A stretch of DNA of 38,790 bases. It comes from Clostridia bacterium. Lineage in GTDB: Bacteria; Bacillota; Clostridia; Oscillospirales; CAG-272. Location: positions 1 through 38,790 of the forward strand of contig JAFQFS010000096.1 of assembly GCA_017398585.1 (NCBI GenBank). The letters are read 5' to 3'. How positions within the stretch are numbered: position 1 is the stretch's first letter; each line of letters opens with the position of its first letter. Both the position numbers and the translations under genes were made by a program. Of the stretch, positions 23,328-31,837 are shown in pieces. Below the pieces are notes generated by a model. It searched no databases, was not told where the DNA came from, and saw only the letters and a program-made list of their open reading frames with translations.

Positions 23328-24863
23328 TCAGTGCTTCAGTTTTTTCAGAATGCTGTGCATTTCTTCGCTGCGCAGGACGGTCACGCAGACCGCGTAGACG
23401 ATCACGCCCGCCATGACGGACAGCGCGAATCCGACGATCATAGGCAGTCCCGACATCAGCGGGTACACGAACCATACCGCCGCACCCATGACGAGCGCGG
23501 AGACGACGGTTTTTGCGAGGTCCAGAACGTCCGCGCGGGATTTCGAGATCATGCCCGTGCGGTACGCGAAGATGAGGTTGACCGCCATGTTTACCGCCGC
23601 CGCGAGACCGGAGACGAGCGCGATGCCGCCGATGTGCAGCCATCCGCCGAAGACGGCGACCACGGCAACGTTGAACGTCACCGAAACAAGCGCCGCGATC
23701 ATGGGGTATTTCGTCTTTTCCGCCGCGAAGAATGCCTTTGTAAGCACTTCGCTGACTGCCGCGAAGACCATCCCGACGGAATAGAACCGCAGAGCGTTTG
23801 CCGTCCAGAGGGTGTCGGTCGCGTCAAACGCGCCGTTTTCGTAGATCAGCGAGACGAACGGTTCTGCAAGTACCGCTACTCCGACCGAGATCGGTGCGAT
23901 GATGAACGTCAGTACCTTCACGGACATACGGGTCATTCGGTCTTTTTCCGCTGTGTCGCCCGCCGCGTCTGCGCGCGCAAAATACGGGAACAGCAGATTC
24001 GTTGCGACGAACGAGAATAAGCCTACAATAATAATGTACAGCCGGTTCGCGTAGCCGAGCATACTGATCGCTCCCTCCATGCCGGAGGCGAGGCGGGTGT
24101 TGATGAGCGTGCAGACCGGCGTCGTCCACGTCGCTGCGAGGATGGGAAGGGCATTTTTCGCTGCACGTTTCGTCTCGGGCGTGAGAACGGGGGCGGTCAT
24201 CCGGTGACGGAAGCCGTGTTTCCGGACGGCGGGAATCTGGACCGCCGCCTGTGCCGCCCAGCCGATCAGCATCGCGATGGACAAGCCCGTCACGGAAGTC
24301 ATCGGATCGTCGGTGAACATGCCGGAGACGGCAAGGTAACCGACCATGATGAGGTTCGACACCAGACTGATGACGGCGGGAATGTTGTATTCCCCCTCGG
24401 ACTGCAGATAGCCGACGAACGTGAACGCAAGACCCACGAAAATGACCATCGGGAACATGATCCGCGTCAGCCGTACGGAGAGCGCCGCCGCTTCCGCGGA
24501 CAGATCCGGTGCGATGAACGAGACGAGTGCGGGGGCGAAGATCACGCCGGATACGGCAATGATACCGGTCAGCAGGAGGATGAGGTTCAGATAGGACTGC
24601 GTGAAGGCGGACGCTTTGTCCCGTCCTTCCTTCACGGCGATGCTGTTGTAGACGGGGATGAACGCGGACGTGACTACCCCGCCGAGGACGAAATCGAAAA
24701 TAGTGACGGGCAGACGGGACGCGGTCTCGTACGCCACGGCGTACATGGTCGTCCCGTATGTCCCGGCGACCATGATGTCACGTACCAGCCCCATCACCTT
24801 GGAGAGGAGGATGATGACGCCCATCAGCACGGCGGTTTTCGCAAAACCAAAGGATTTTTTCAT
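23328..24863 (-). CDS. murJ: Lipid II flippase MurJ (MATE/MOP superfamily)
   Basis: 511 residues, the usual length. At least 13-14 hydrophobic segments are visible along the protein. The N terminus KSFGFAKTAVLMGVIILLSK with MGLVRDIMVAGTYG holds the family-conserved GxxRD-type loop (Arg, Asp). The middle has SGMEGAISMLGYANRLY, also typical of MurJ. It flips lipid II across the cytoplasmic membrane for peptidoglycan synthesis. It starts 9 bases after the methyltransferase gene, with AGGTGG 14 bases before the ATG. The sequence TGGTATAAT that spans the stop of the gene upstream is an extended -10 look-alike. Confidence 0.92.
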   Translation of the reverse strand: MKKSFGFAKTAVLMGVIILLSKVMGLVRDIMVAGTYGTTMYAVAYETASRLPVTIFDFVLGGVVTSAFIPVYNSIAVKEGRDKASAFTQSYLNLILLLTGIIAVSGVIFAPALVSFIAPDLSAEAAALSVRLTRIMFPMVIFVGLAFTFVGYLQSEGEYNIPAVISLVSNLIMVGYLAVSGMFTDDPMTSVTGLSIAMLIGWAAQAAVQIPAVRKHGFRHRMTAPVLTPETKRAAKNALPILAATWTTPVCTLINTRLASGMEGAISMLGYANRLYIIIVGLFSFVATNLLFPYFARADAAGDTAEKDRMTRMSVKVLTFIIAPISVGVAVLAEPFVSLIYENGAFDATDTLWTANALRFYSVGMVFAAVSEVLTKAFFAAEKTKYPMIAALVSVTFNVAVVAVFGGWLHIGGIALVSGLAAAVNMAVNLIFAYRTGMISKSRADVLDLAKTVVSALVMGAAVWFVYPLMSGLPMIVGFALSVMAGVIVYAVCVTVLRSEEMHSILKKLKH

Positions 24864-24872
24864 TATTATTTA

Positions 24873-26093
24873 TTATACCACCTGGAACAGGTAGAATTTC
24901 AGATAATCCGTTTCCGGAACGTTCCAGAGGATCGGGTGATCCGGGGACTGTGTCCGGTGTTCGATCTGGCGCAGGCTGACACCGGCATCTCCTGCCGCGT
25001 CGGCGAGCATTTTTTCGAACAGCTCGGTCTTCATGAAGTGAGAACAGCTGCACGTTGCGAGGTATCCTCCGCGCGGGAGACAGCGCATCGCGCGCAGATT
25101 GATGTCTTTGTACCCGCGGTATGCGTCGCGGACGGTCGAACTGGACTTCGTGAATGCCGGCGGATCGAGGATGATGTAGTCGTAGTCATGGCGTTTTTCG
25201 TTCACCATGTCGGTCAGGAGCTTGAAGACGTCCGTGCAGAGGAAAGACATCCGGTCGGTCAGACCGTTCATTGCGGCGTTCTTTTTTGTCTGTTCGATCG
25301 CCGTTTCGGAGATGTCGACCGCGGTCACGTGTTCCGCGCCGCCCGCCGCACAGTTGAGCGCGAACGCGCCCGTGTGGGTGAAGCAGTCGAGGACGCGCCG
25401 TCCCTTCGCCAGCTTTGCCGCCGCCTGACGGTTGTACTTCTGGTCAAGGAAAAAGCCGGTCTTCTGTCCGTCGATGTAGTTTACATCATAGTGTATCCCG
25501 TTTTCCGTGATGGTAACGTGTCCGTCGGCATCTCCGGAGAACATTTCCGGTTTCCAGTAACCGCAGAACTGTTCCATGCCTTCGAGTTCACGGACGGCAA
25601 CGTCGCAGCGTTCGTAGAGTCTGCGGACGTTTACGCCGTATTCGGGCAGGACGCGGACGAGGGTCTCGAACAGCATATCCTTGATCTTTTCTGTGCCGAG
25701 GCAGAGGGTCTGCGCGACGATGATGTCCTCGAACAGGTCAACGGTCAGACCGGGGAACTGATCCGCCTCGCCGAAGATCAGCCGGGACGAACGGAAATCG
25801 TCTCCCATGACGGTCTTGCGGTAATCGAGGGCATAACGGATGCGGCGTTCGTAGAAATCCGCGTCGAACTTGTCGTTCGCGTTGCGGGAGATCAGGCGCA
25901 CACGGATCTTGGAATTGGAGTTGTAGTAGCCGGTGCCGAGAAACCGTTCCTTCGGAGAGAAGACATGGACGAGGTCCCCGTTTTCGGGCGTTCCGTCGAT
26001 CTTTACAACTTCGCCTTCGAATACCCACGGATGCCCGGACTTTGCGTGTCGTTCGCCCTTTTCGGTGATAAAAATACGCGGTAATTCGATCAT
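24873..26093 (-). CDS. Class I rRNA large-subunit methyltransferase (RlmI-like, PUA + Rossmann)
   Basis: 406 residues. An N-terminal PUA domain (about residues 1-75, with HAKSGHPWVFEGEVVKIDG) is followed by a linker with the DQKYNR motif and a Rossmann SAM-binding domain (VLDCFTHTGAFALNCAAGGA near 234; AVDIS; DYIILDPPAFTKS near 301). The DPPAF motif and KTGFFLDQ identify the RlmI/RlmK-like group, which makes m5C in 23S rRNA. A Cys in TCSCSHFMKTE is present as in that group. The site target is not proven. It starts behind AAAGGAT and ends 9 bases before murJ. Confidence 0.9.
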   Translation of the reverse strand: MIELPRIFITEKGERHAKSGHPWVFEGEVVKIDGTPENGDLVHVFSPKERFLGTGYYNSNSKIRVRLISRNANDKFDADFYERRIRYALDYRKTVMGDDFRSSRLIFGEADQFPGLTVDLFEDIIVAQTLCLGTEKIKDMLFETLVRVLPEYGVNVRRLYERCDVAVRELEGMEQFCGYWKPEMFSGDADGHVTITENGIHYDVNYIDGQKTGFFLDQKYNRQAAAKLAKGRRVLDCFTHTGAFALNCAAGGAEHVTAVDISETAIEQTKKNAAMNGLTDRMSFLCTDVFKLLTDMVNEKRHDYDYIILDPPAFTKSSSTVRDAYRGYKDINLRAMRCLPRGGYLATCSCSHFMKTELFEKMLADAAGDAGVSLRQIEHRTQSPDHPILWNVPETDYLKFYLFQVV

Positions 26094-26110
26094 ATATAAA
26101 TCCTTTTTAT

Positions 26111-26164
26111 CGGGGAGGGACTTTTTGAAAAAAGTCCCTCCCCGAACCCCTCTTCAAAAACTTT
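26111..26164 (+). repeat. Dispersed hairpin element, copy R5
   Basis: Stem 26111-26126 with 26129-26144, nearly without loop, core GGGAC/GTCCC; tail AACCCCTCTTCAAAAACTTT to 26164. The hairpin side faces the methyltransferase start, 17 bases away. It points toward copy R6, 73 bases on. Confidence 0.8.
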
Positions 26165-26205
26165 GAAACGATTCCGGAACAGGCAGTACGGCTGTTTGCC
26201 GCCGC

Positions 26206-26290
26206 TTTGCACATACTTCGTCCATTTACATCGTATAAAGTTTTTTGAAAGGGGTTCGGGGAAAACTTTTTCTCAAAAAAGTTTTCCCCG
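26206..26290 (-). repeat. Dispersed hairpin element, copy R6
   Basis: Core 26237-26290 with hairpin 26257-26290 (stem CGGGG plus AAAAC/GTTTT), extended by a TTTGCAC block at 26206-26212, 31 bases before the core. The hairpin begins 11 bases after the valS stop. Reading with valS, it is hairpin first, tail second. Confidence 0.82.
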
Positions 26291-26301
26291 AGAATCTCAT
26301 T

Positions 26302-28920
26302 TTAACCTAACTTTGCAATTGCGGCAATTACGCCTTCGCGCTTTTCCTTGTACTTTTCAAGCTTTGCGCGTTCCGCTTCGACAACGGCTGCCGGAGCGCG
26401 GCTGGTGAAGCCTTCGTTGTTCAGCTTGCCTTCGGCGCGCTTGATCTCGTTTTCAACGGTCTTGAGTTCGTTTTCGAGTCTCTTGCGTTCCGCTTCGAAG
26501 TCAACGAGGTCGCCGAGCGGGATGTGAACGGTTGCCGCGTCGGTGATGACACGTACGGCGGTGTCGTCGTCGTATGCATCAACGAGAGCAACTTCGGACG
26601 CGGATGCGAGCTTTTCGAAGAAGGATGCGCTGTTCGCGAACGCTTCCGGATACTTTGTTTCGATGAAGAGCTTTGCCTTGCGGGACGGAACAACGCCCAT
26701 TTCTGCACGGCGGGTACGGATTGCCTTGATGGCGTCGATGACCTTTTCCATGTTCGCTTCGTCTGCCGCGAATACGAGGTTTTCGTTGTAAACCGGGTAA
26801 TCCTTTACCATGATGCTGCCTTCTTCGCCCGGGAGACCGCTGTAGATCTCTTCGGTGATGAAGGGCATGAACGGATGCAGGAGCTTGAGGGTTTCACGGA
26901 GGACATACGCAAGAACATTCTGCGCGCATTCGCCGCGTTCGCCGCCGGCCGCAACGGACGGCTTGGAGAGTTCGATGTACCAGTCACAGTAGATGTCCCA
27001 CAGGAAGTCGTAAACGGAGGACAGAGCAACACCGATTTCGTAGTTGTCGAGGTTGGTGTTCACGTTCTGTACGCACTGTTCGAACTTGGTGAGGATCCAC
27101 TTGTCTTCTGCGGACAGCTTGTCGGCTGCGGGAAGTTCGATCTTGTCGATTGTAAGGTTCATCATGACGAAACGTGCCGCGTTCCACAGCTTGTTCGCGA
27201 AGTTGCGGGCCGCTTCAATGCGTTCGTCGGAGAAGCGCATGTCGTTTCCGGGGCTGTTGCCGGTCGCGAGAGCAAATCTGAGAGCGTCAGCGCCGTATTT
27301 TTCGATGATTTCGAGCGGGTCGATGCCGTTGCCGAGGGACTTGGACATCTTTCTGCCCTGCGCGTCGCGGACGAGACCGTGGATGAGAACGGTATCGAAC
27401 GGGATGTTATCGGTGTATTCCAGCGCGCTGAAGATCATACGGGATACCCAGAAGGTGATGATGTCGTAGCCCGTAACGAGGGTATTGGTTGGGTAGAAGT
27501 ACTTCAGGTCTTCGGTTTCTTCCGGCCAGCCGAGGGTGGAGAACGGCCAGAGCGCGGAGCTGAACCAGGTGTCAAGCGTATCGGGGTCCTGCGTCATGTG
27601 ACCGCCGCACTTCGGGCAGACTTCGCAGCCGTCCTTGTTGACCACGGTATGACCGCACGCGTCACAGTAGTACGCGGGGATTCTGTGACCCCACCAGAGC
27701 TGACGGGAGATGCACCAGTCCTGGGTGTTTTCCATCCAGTGGAAGTAGTTCTTGTCAAAACGTTCGGGGATGAACTTGATCCGGCCGTCACGTACCGCTT
27801 CGATCGCGGGCTTTGCAAGGGGTTCCATGCGTACGAACCACTGCAGGGAGATCATCGGTTCGATGGTGGTGCCGCAGCGGTAGCAGGTGCCGACTTCGTG
27901 GGTCAGGTCTTCGATTTCTGCAAGCCAGCCGCCCGCGCGGAGGTCTTCAATGATCGCCTTGCGCGCTTCGTAGCGGTCCATGCCGGCGTACTTCGGATAA
28001 TTTTCGGTGATCTTTGCGTCTTCGGTGAGGACAACTTCCATCGGGAGACGGCAGCGGCGTCCGACTTCGAAGTCGTTCGGGTCGTGTGCGGGGGTGATCT
28101 TTACGCAGCCGGTACCCTTGTCAAGCTGAGCGTGTTCGTCCGCAACGATCGGGATGCGTCTGCCTACGAGAGGGAGAACGACGTACTGACCGATCATGTG
28201 CTTGTAGCGTTCGTCGTTCGGGTTGACCGCAACGGCGGTGTCGCCGAGCATGGTTTCCGGACGGGTGGTGGCAACTTCAACGTATCCGCCGCCGCCGACC
28301 AGCGGGTAGCGGATGTGCCAGAAGTGACCCTTCTGTTCTTCATAGTCAACTTCGGCGTTGGAGATGGAGGTCTTGCAGTGCGGGCACCAGTTGATGATGC
28401 GTTCGCCGCGGTAGATCAGACCCTTGTCGTACAGTCTCTGGAAGACGTCGCGGACCGCGCTGCTGCATCCTTCGTCGAGGGTGAATCGTTCACGGGTCCA
28501 GTCGCAGGAGGTACCCATCTTCTTGAGCTGTTCGATGATACGTCCGCCGTACTGTTCCTTCCATGCCCATGCGCGCTTCAGGAAGCCGTCACGGCCGAGG
28601 TCTTCCTTGGTGAGGCCTTCCTTGCGCATTGCTTCAACGATCTTTGCTTCGGTCGCGATGGATGCGTGGTCGGTGCCGGGAACCCAGAGGGTGCAGAAGC
28701 CGCGCATTCTCTTATAGCGGATCAGGATGTCCTGAAGGGTGTTGTCAAGTGCGTGACCCATGTGGAGCTGACCGGTGATGTTCGGCGGGGGAATAACGAT
28801 GGAATAATGTTCCTTGGAGTGGTCGATGGTGGGAGTGAAGAGCTTCTGCTCGCACCAGTCGGCATAGATGCGTCCTTCAAATTCGGACGGAGAATATGTC
28901 TTGGGGAGTTCTTTTCTCAT
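26302..28920 (-). CDS. valS: Valyl-tRNA synthetase
   Basis: 872 residues, normal for the bacterial enzyme. It charges tRNA-Val. The HIGH motif is HMGH at 53-56, the KMSKS motif is at 524-528 in GRKMSKSLGN, and the CP1 editing domain lies at about 195-350 with TTRPETMLGD at 218. Zinc knuckles occur near 179-182 (CPHC), 346-349 (CYRC) and 419-439 (CDAC and CPKC). A C-terminal coiled-coil arm lies at about 810-865. The start has AAAGGATCC upstream. It is second in an operon behind a small kinase and a valine T-box that explains its regulation. Confidence 0.97.
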   Translation of the reverse strand: MRKELPKTYSPSEFEGRIYADWCEQKLFTPTIDHSKEHYSIVIPPPNITGQLHMGHALDNTLQDILIRYKRMRGFCTLWVPGTDHASIATEAKIVEAMRKEGLTKEDLGRDGFLKRAWAWKEQYGGRIIEQLKKMGTSCDWTRERFTLDEGCSSAVRDVFQRLYDKGLIYRGERIINWCPHCKTSISNAEVDYEEQKGHFWHIRYPLVGGGGYVEVATTRPETMLGDTAVAVNPNDERYKHMIGQYVVLPLVGRRIPIVADEHAQLDKGTGCVKITPAHDPNDFEVGRRCRLPMEVVLTEDAKITENYPKYAGMDRYEARKAIIEDLRAGGWLAEIEDLTHEVGTCYRCGTTIEPMISLQWFVRMEPLAKPAIEAVRDGRIKFIPERFDKNYFHWMENTQDWCISRQLWWGHRIPAYYCDACGHTVVNKDGCEVCPKCGGHMTQDPDTLDTWFSSALWPFSTLGWPEETEDLKYFYPTNTLVTGYDIITFWVSRMIFSALEYTDNIPFDTVLIHGLVRDAQGRKMSKSLGNGIDPLEIIEKYGADALRFALATGNSPGNDMRFSDERIEAARNFANKLWNAARFVMMNLTIDKIELPAADKLSAEDKWILTKFEQCVQNVNTNLDNYEIGVALSSVYDFLWDIYCDWYIELSKPSVAAGGERGECAQNVLAYVLRETLKLLHPFMPFITEEIYSGLPGEEGSIMVKDYPVYNENLVFAADEANMEKVIDAIKAIRTRRAEMGVVPSRKAKLFIETKYPEAFANSASFFEKLASASEVALVDAYDDDTAVRVITDAATVHIPLGDLVDFEAERKRLENELKTVENEIKRAEGKLNNEGFTSRAPAAVVEAERAKLEKYKEKREGVIAAIAKLG

Positions 28921-28953
28921 TCTATTGGATCCTTTCGGTAAGTTTACGGTTTA

Positions 28954-29511
28954 TTAGGTGTTCAGCTTTGCGAGAATTTTCGCGCCTTCCGCTTCGATGT
29001 CAAAGCCCCATTCGTTGTCCACGTGCCAGTCGGCATATCGTGCAGACGGGAGGGAATATTCCATCTCGCGGTAGCGGGCGCATTTGAGGTAGTAGCCGCC
29101 GATGAACTCGATGGTCTGTCCCTTCGTGACCACGTTGCGGGCAATCCGGCGGTAGATCCGCATCTCGATCGTCGCGTCTACGTAGATCTTCACGTCCGCA
29201 AGTTCGCGGACGCTTTCGTGACAGAAGATCGTGACCCCTTCGATGACGATGAAGTCGTAGTCCCCGGATTCCTTCGCTTCGTGTACCGCCGCAAGAAATG
29301 CGGGCATGTCCACGGAGTCGGGATGATTCCAGTCGGAGTATTCCTCACCGTCGGCGGGGGAGATCATCTTCGGCAGGTCCTTTTTGAAGTAACGGTCGGC
29401 GGCAATGACGCACACCCGCCCGCCCTTTGTTTCAAGATACGTTTTCAGTGCGTCCGAAAAGGTCGATTTTCCCGACCCGGATGCACCGGATACAGCGACA
29501 ATATACGGCAT
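28954..29511 (-). CDS. Uridine kinase-like P-loop kinase
   Basis: 185 residues. The P-loop GASGSGKST is at 9-17, followed by DRYFKKDLPKM and DWNHPDSVDMPAFLAAV, the pattern of the uridine kinase and nicotinamide riboside kinase family. A Lid-like basic stretch, RIYRRIARN, follows near 131-140. Start at 29511 with GGGAGG upstream. It phosphorylates a nucleoside-like or vitamin-like small molecule; the exact substrate is not visible. It stands between the valine T-box and valS, 33 bases ahead of valS, and so should be induced with it. That pairing is unusual. Confidence 0.82.
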   Translation of the reverse strand: MPYIVAVSGASGSGKSTFSDALKTYLETKGGRVCVIAADRYFKKDLPKMISPADGEEYSDWNHPDSVDMPAFLAAVHEAKESGDYDFIVIEGVTIFCHESVRELADVKIYVDATIEMRIYRRIARNVVTKGQTIEFIGGYYLKCARYREMEYSLPSARYADWHVDNEWGFDIEAEGAKILAKLNT

Positions 29512-29536
29512 GGCAAATCCTCCCGTTGATCTGAAA

Positions 29537-29824
29537 AAATAAAAAACGTCCTGCAGCATGACTACAGGACGCAGAACTTGCGCGGTACCACCCGGATTTA
29601 CTCAGAACAAAACCTGAGTACACTTATCGGGACACAGCGTCTGCCGATCCCTTTTCCCTGTAACGTGGGACATACGGCGCGGGCTACTCATGAAAATCAC
29701 GTTCGCCTGCGCGGCTCAGGGACTACTTCATCCGATGCTGACGGCAGGGATCCCAGCTTCCCCCGCTCTCTGTACGACGCACCCCGGATTACTTCTTCCC
29801 GTCACAGCCGTTAAATTATCTGTA
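29537..29824 (-). ncRNA. T-box leader, valine specific, controlling the kinase-valS operon
   Basis: The minus strand carries the T-box core GGGTGGTACCGCG at 29581-29593 and, after it, a terminator: 29547-29556 with 29562-29571, then a U-tract at about 29534-29546. Stem I is folded by GGCT..GGGA with TCCC..AGCC and, above the AGTA loop, ATCCG with CGGAT. The specifier position between CGGAT-GAA and G-TCCC reads GTA (29724-29726), a valine codon, in agreement with valS downstream. The UGGU bulge would pair with a discriminator A. Uncharged tRNA-Val should favour the antiterminator and read-through. Confidence 0.93.
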
Positions 29825-29830
29825 CATTAC

Positions 29831-29859
29831 ATTATATCACCGGCTGCGTCGTTTGTCAA
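29831..29859 (-). promoter_or_regulatory. Promoter of the T-box kinase-valS operon
   Basis: Minus strand TTGACA (29854-29859), 17-base spacer, TATAAT (29831-29836), with TGA before the -10. It is a full-consensus promoter. Confidence 0.92.
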
Positions 29860-29887
29860 TATGAAAATTTCGCATCTCCGCAATTTG

Positions 29888-30055
29888 TCACGCCAGACCG
29901 TAGATGTGGAACAGGGAGAGCAGAATCGTGAGAATCTGCACCACCCAGATGCCGGCAAGCGGTCCCTTCGAAAAACCGTTCTTTTGTTTCTCACGGGAGA
30001 CGAGAATCAGCGTAACAAGTGAAAAAAGAATCGTGACCACACAGATCGAAATCAT
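29888..30055 (-). CDS. Small two-helix membrane protein, 55 residues
   Basis: 55 residues, too short for ordinary ORF cut-offs. AGGAGG lies 5 bases before the ATG at 30055. There are two hydrophobic helices, SICVVTILFSLVTLILV and GIWVVQILTILLSLFHIY, joined by a basic turn with SREKQKNGFSK. No family was recognised. It is preceded by its own promoter, whose -10 lies in a 15-bp palindrome. It ends 29 bases before the T-box promoter. Good start site, codon pattern and regulation make it more likely a gene than chance. Confidence 0.7.
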   Translation of the reverse strand: MISICVVTILFSLVTLILVSREKQKNGFSKGPLAGIWVVQILTILLSLFHIYGLA

Positions 30056-30072
30056 AGAATGTCCTCCTGAAA

Positions 30073-30119
30073 ATGATACAATACATACTAAAATAGTATT
30101 TATATATGTATTGTATCAT
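30073..30119. promoter_or_regulatory. Operator-like inverted repeat over the small-protein promoter
   Basis: ATGATACAATACATA (30073-30087) and its exact inverse (30105-30119), 15 bp each, 17-base centre with a nested TACTA..TAGTA. The distal arm contains the -10 of the promoter for the small protein. Confidence 0.7.
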
Positions 30120-30138
30120 AGGCGGAAGTATTTGTCAA
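30110..30138 (-). promoter_or_regulatory. Promoter of the small membrane protein gene
   Basis: Minus strand TTGACA (30133-30138), 17-base spacer, TACAAT (30110-30115), extended by TGA. It lies inside the distal arm of the 15-bp palindrome, so a repressor there would cover it. Confidence 0.75.
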
Positions 30139-30199
30139 GGAGAAGACGATATTTTTTTAACAATATTTAATTATAGTTGTCATTATTCCGCCACATTTC

Positions 30200-30228
30200 T
30201 TGACAATTTTACAGGAATGTGATAGTAT
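30200..30228 (+). promoter_or_regulatory. Promoter of the solute-binding protein gene
   Basis: TTGACA (30200-30205), 17-base spacer, TAGTAT (30223-30228), extended by TGA. Leader about 55 bases, ribosome binding site GGAGA before the ATG at 30289. Confidence 0.75.
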
Positions 30229-30288
30229 TAATAAAGCGTCAAAACTTTCATTACTATATTCAAAATTATAAAAAAACGGAGAAATATC

Positions 30289-31818
30289 ATGAAAAAGGCA
30301 CTTACGCTCCTGCTCGTAGCAGCGATGCTGATCTCCCCGGTCCTGACCGCCTGCTCCGATGCAACGGATAACGCAGGCACTGCCCCGGACGCGTCCACGG
30401 TAAACACTTCGCCCGAAGCGGCTGCAGAAGAGGTTGAGGAAGAAGAACCTCAGGACTTCTACACCATGTCCGACCTGCCCCGCGACCTCAACCTTGAAGG
30501 TTACGAAGTCAAGTTCTCTCTTGAAGAAGGCGGCAACGGCGCGCTGACCGAACGTTCCGTATGGGTCGAAGAAGACACCGGCGACGTTGTGGACTCTGCG
30601 GTTTACCAGCGCAACCTTCACATCATGGAAGGGCTGAACTGCAAGCTGTCCATCACCTCCATCGGCGGCTCCGGCACTGCGACCGGCGCGATCCGCACAC
30701 AGGTACAGGCGGGTTCCGATGATGTTCAGATCGGCGGTCTGTATCAGTATTACGGTACCGGCATCGCGGCGGAAAACCTCATTTTCAACCTCGCAAACGC
30801 AGAACTGTTCCCCTACAACGATTTTGACCGCGAATACTGGGGCGTTCAGTACATCGACGACCTTTCCTACAAGGGATCGAACTTCTTTGTAACCGGTCCG
30901 ATGGCACTCCGCTACACCGGCGGCGTATACGTAACCTACATCAACTCCAGCAAGTGGAACGAATTCTATACCGACCAGAACATCTACGACATCGTACGTG
31001 ACGGTAAGTGGACGCTTGACAAGCTGTACGAATACTCCAACGGCGCATACGTGGACAAGAACGGTGACGGTACCGCGGACGCGGGCGACTTCTACGGCAA
31101 CGTTATCTCCTGCGAAGACCCGATGGACGGTATGGCAGCGGCAGCGAACGTCAAGTGGTCCGAAAAGGATGCGGACGGCAACATCATTCTGACTCTCAAC
31201 AACGAACACACCATCTCCTTCTACGAAAAGCTCTACAACATCATGTACAACGGTCAGGGTACATGGCTTGCTCCCAACGACGACAACGTATCCTCGATGA
31301 ATATGTTCGCGGCATGTCAGGCTCTCATCGCCGTCAACAAGATGTATCAGGCGGAAGTCTTTTTCCGTGACATGGCGGACGACTATGCAATCCTTCCCCC
31401 TCCGATGCTCGATGAAAACCAGGAATTCTACAACTCCTGTATCCACGACTCCTGCACGATCTTCTGCGTGCCGATCACGGTAGCGAACACCACCGCAGTC
31501 AGCGCGGTTCTCGAAGCACTCGCAGCGGAAAGCGCACGTCTCGTATCTCCCGCATACTACGAACAGGCTCTGAAGGTCAAGTACACCCGTGACTCCGACG
31601 CCGGCGATATGATCGACCTGATCTACTCCCACATCTCCACCGACTTCGCATTCCTGTACTCCAGCGCACTGTCCAACATGGCACACGTCTTCCGTACCAA
31701 CATCTCCTCGAAGAGCGAATCCCTCGCTTCCTCCATCGCAAGAAGCGAAAAGGCATGGAACAAGACCCTCGAACGTTTTGTCCAGAAGCTCGACGAAGTA
31801 GCCGAAAAGCAGGGTTAA
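30289..31818 (+). CDS. Extracellular solute-binding lipoprotein (family 1-like)
   Basis: 509 residues. The lipoprotein signal ends LTAC (Cys22), followed by an acidic linker. The body has QAGSDDVQIGGLYQYYGTGI, YINSSKWNEFY and DIVRDGKWTLDKLYEYSNGA, and the late block YYEQALKVKYTRDSD, which together fit the carbohydrate ABC binding-protein class common in Clostridia. It should bind a sugar or oligosaccharide outside the cell. No permease or ATPase gene adjoins it, so the transporter must be elsewhere. C-ending codons dominate, as expected for a highly expressed gene (by eye). Confidence 0.85.
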   Translation: MKKALTLLLVAAMLISPVLTACSDATDNAGTAPDASTVNTSPEAAAEEVEEEEPQDFYTMSDLPRDLNLEGYEVKFSLEEGGNGALTERSVWVEEDTGDVVDSAVYQRNLHIMEGLNCKLSITSIGGSGTATGAIRTQVQAGSDDVQIGGLYQYYGTGIAAENLIFNLANAELFPYNDFDREYWGVQYIDDLSYKGSNFFVTGPMALRYTGGVYVTYINSSKWNEFYTDQNIYDIVRDGKWTLDKLYEYSNGAYVDKNGDGTADAGDFYGNVISCEDPMDGMAAAANVKWSEKDADGNIILTLNNEHTISFYEKLYNIMYNGQGTWLAPNDDNVSSMNMFAACQALIAVNKMYQAEVFFRDMADDYAILPPPMLDENQEFYNSCIHDSCTIFCVPITVANTTAVSAVLEALAAESARLVSPAYYEQALKVKYTRDSDAGDMIDLIYSHISTDFAFLYSSALSNMAHVFRTNISSKSESLASSIARSEKAWNKTLERFVQKLDEVAEKQG

Positions 31819-31837
31819 GTTTATAAAATAGAGTTTT

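Noticed and set aside
24878-24886. Extended -10 (TGGTATAAT) before murJ as a separate promoter
   Set aside because: It coincides with the last codons and stop of the methyltransferase gene and has no -35 match; kept only as a remark.
26237-26290. Hairpin elements as simple intrinsic terminators
   Set aside because: None has a U-tract after the stem on either strand, and four copies stand before starts within operons.
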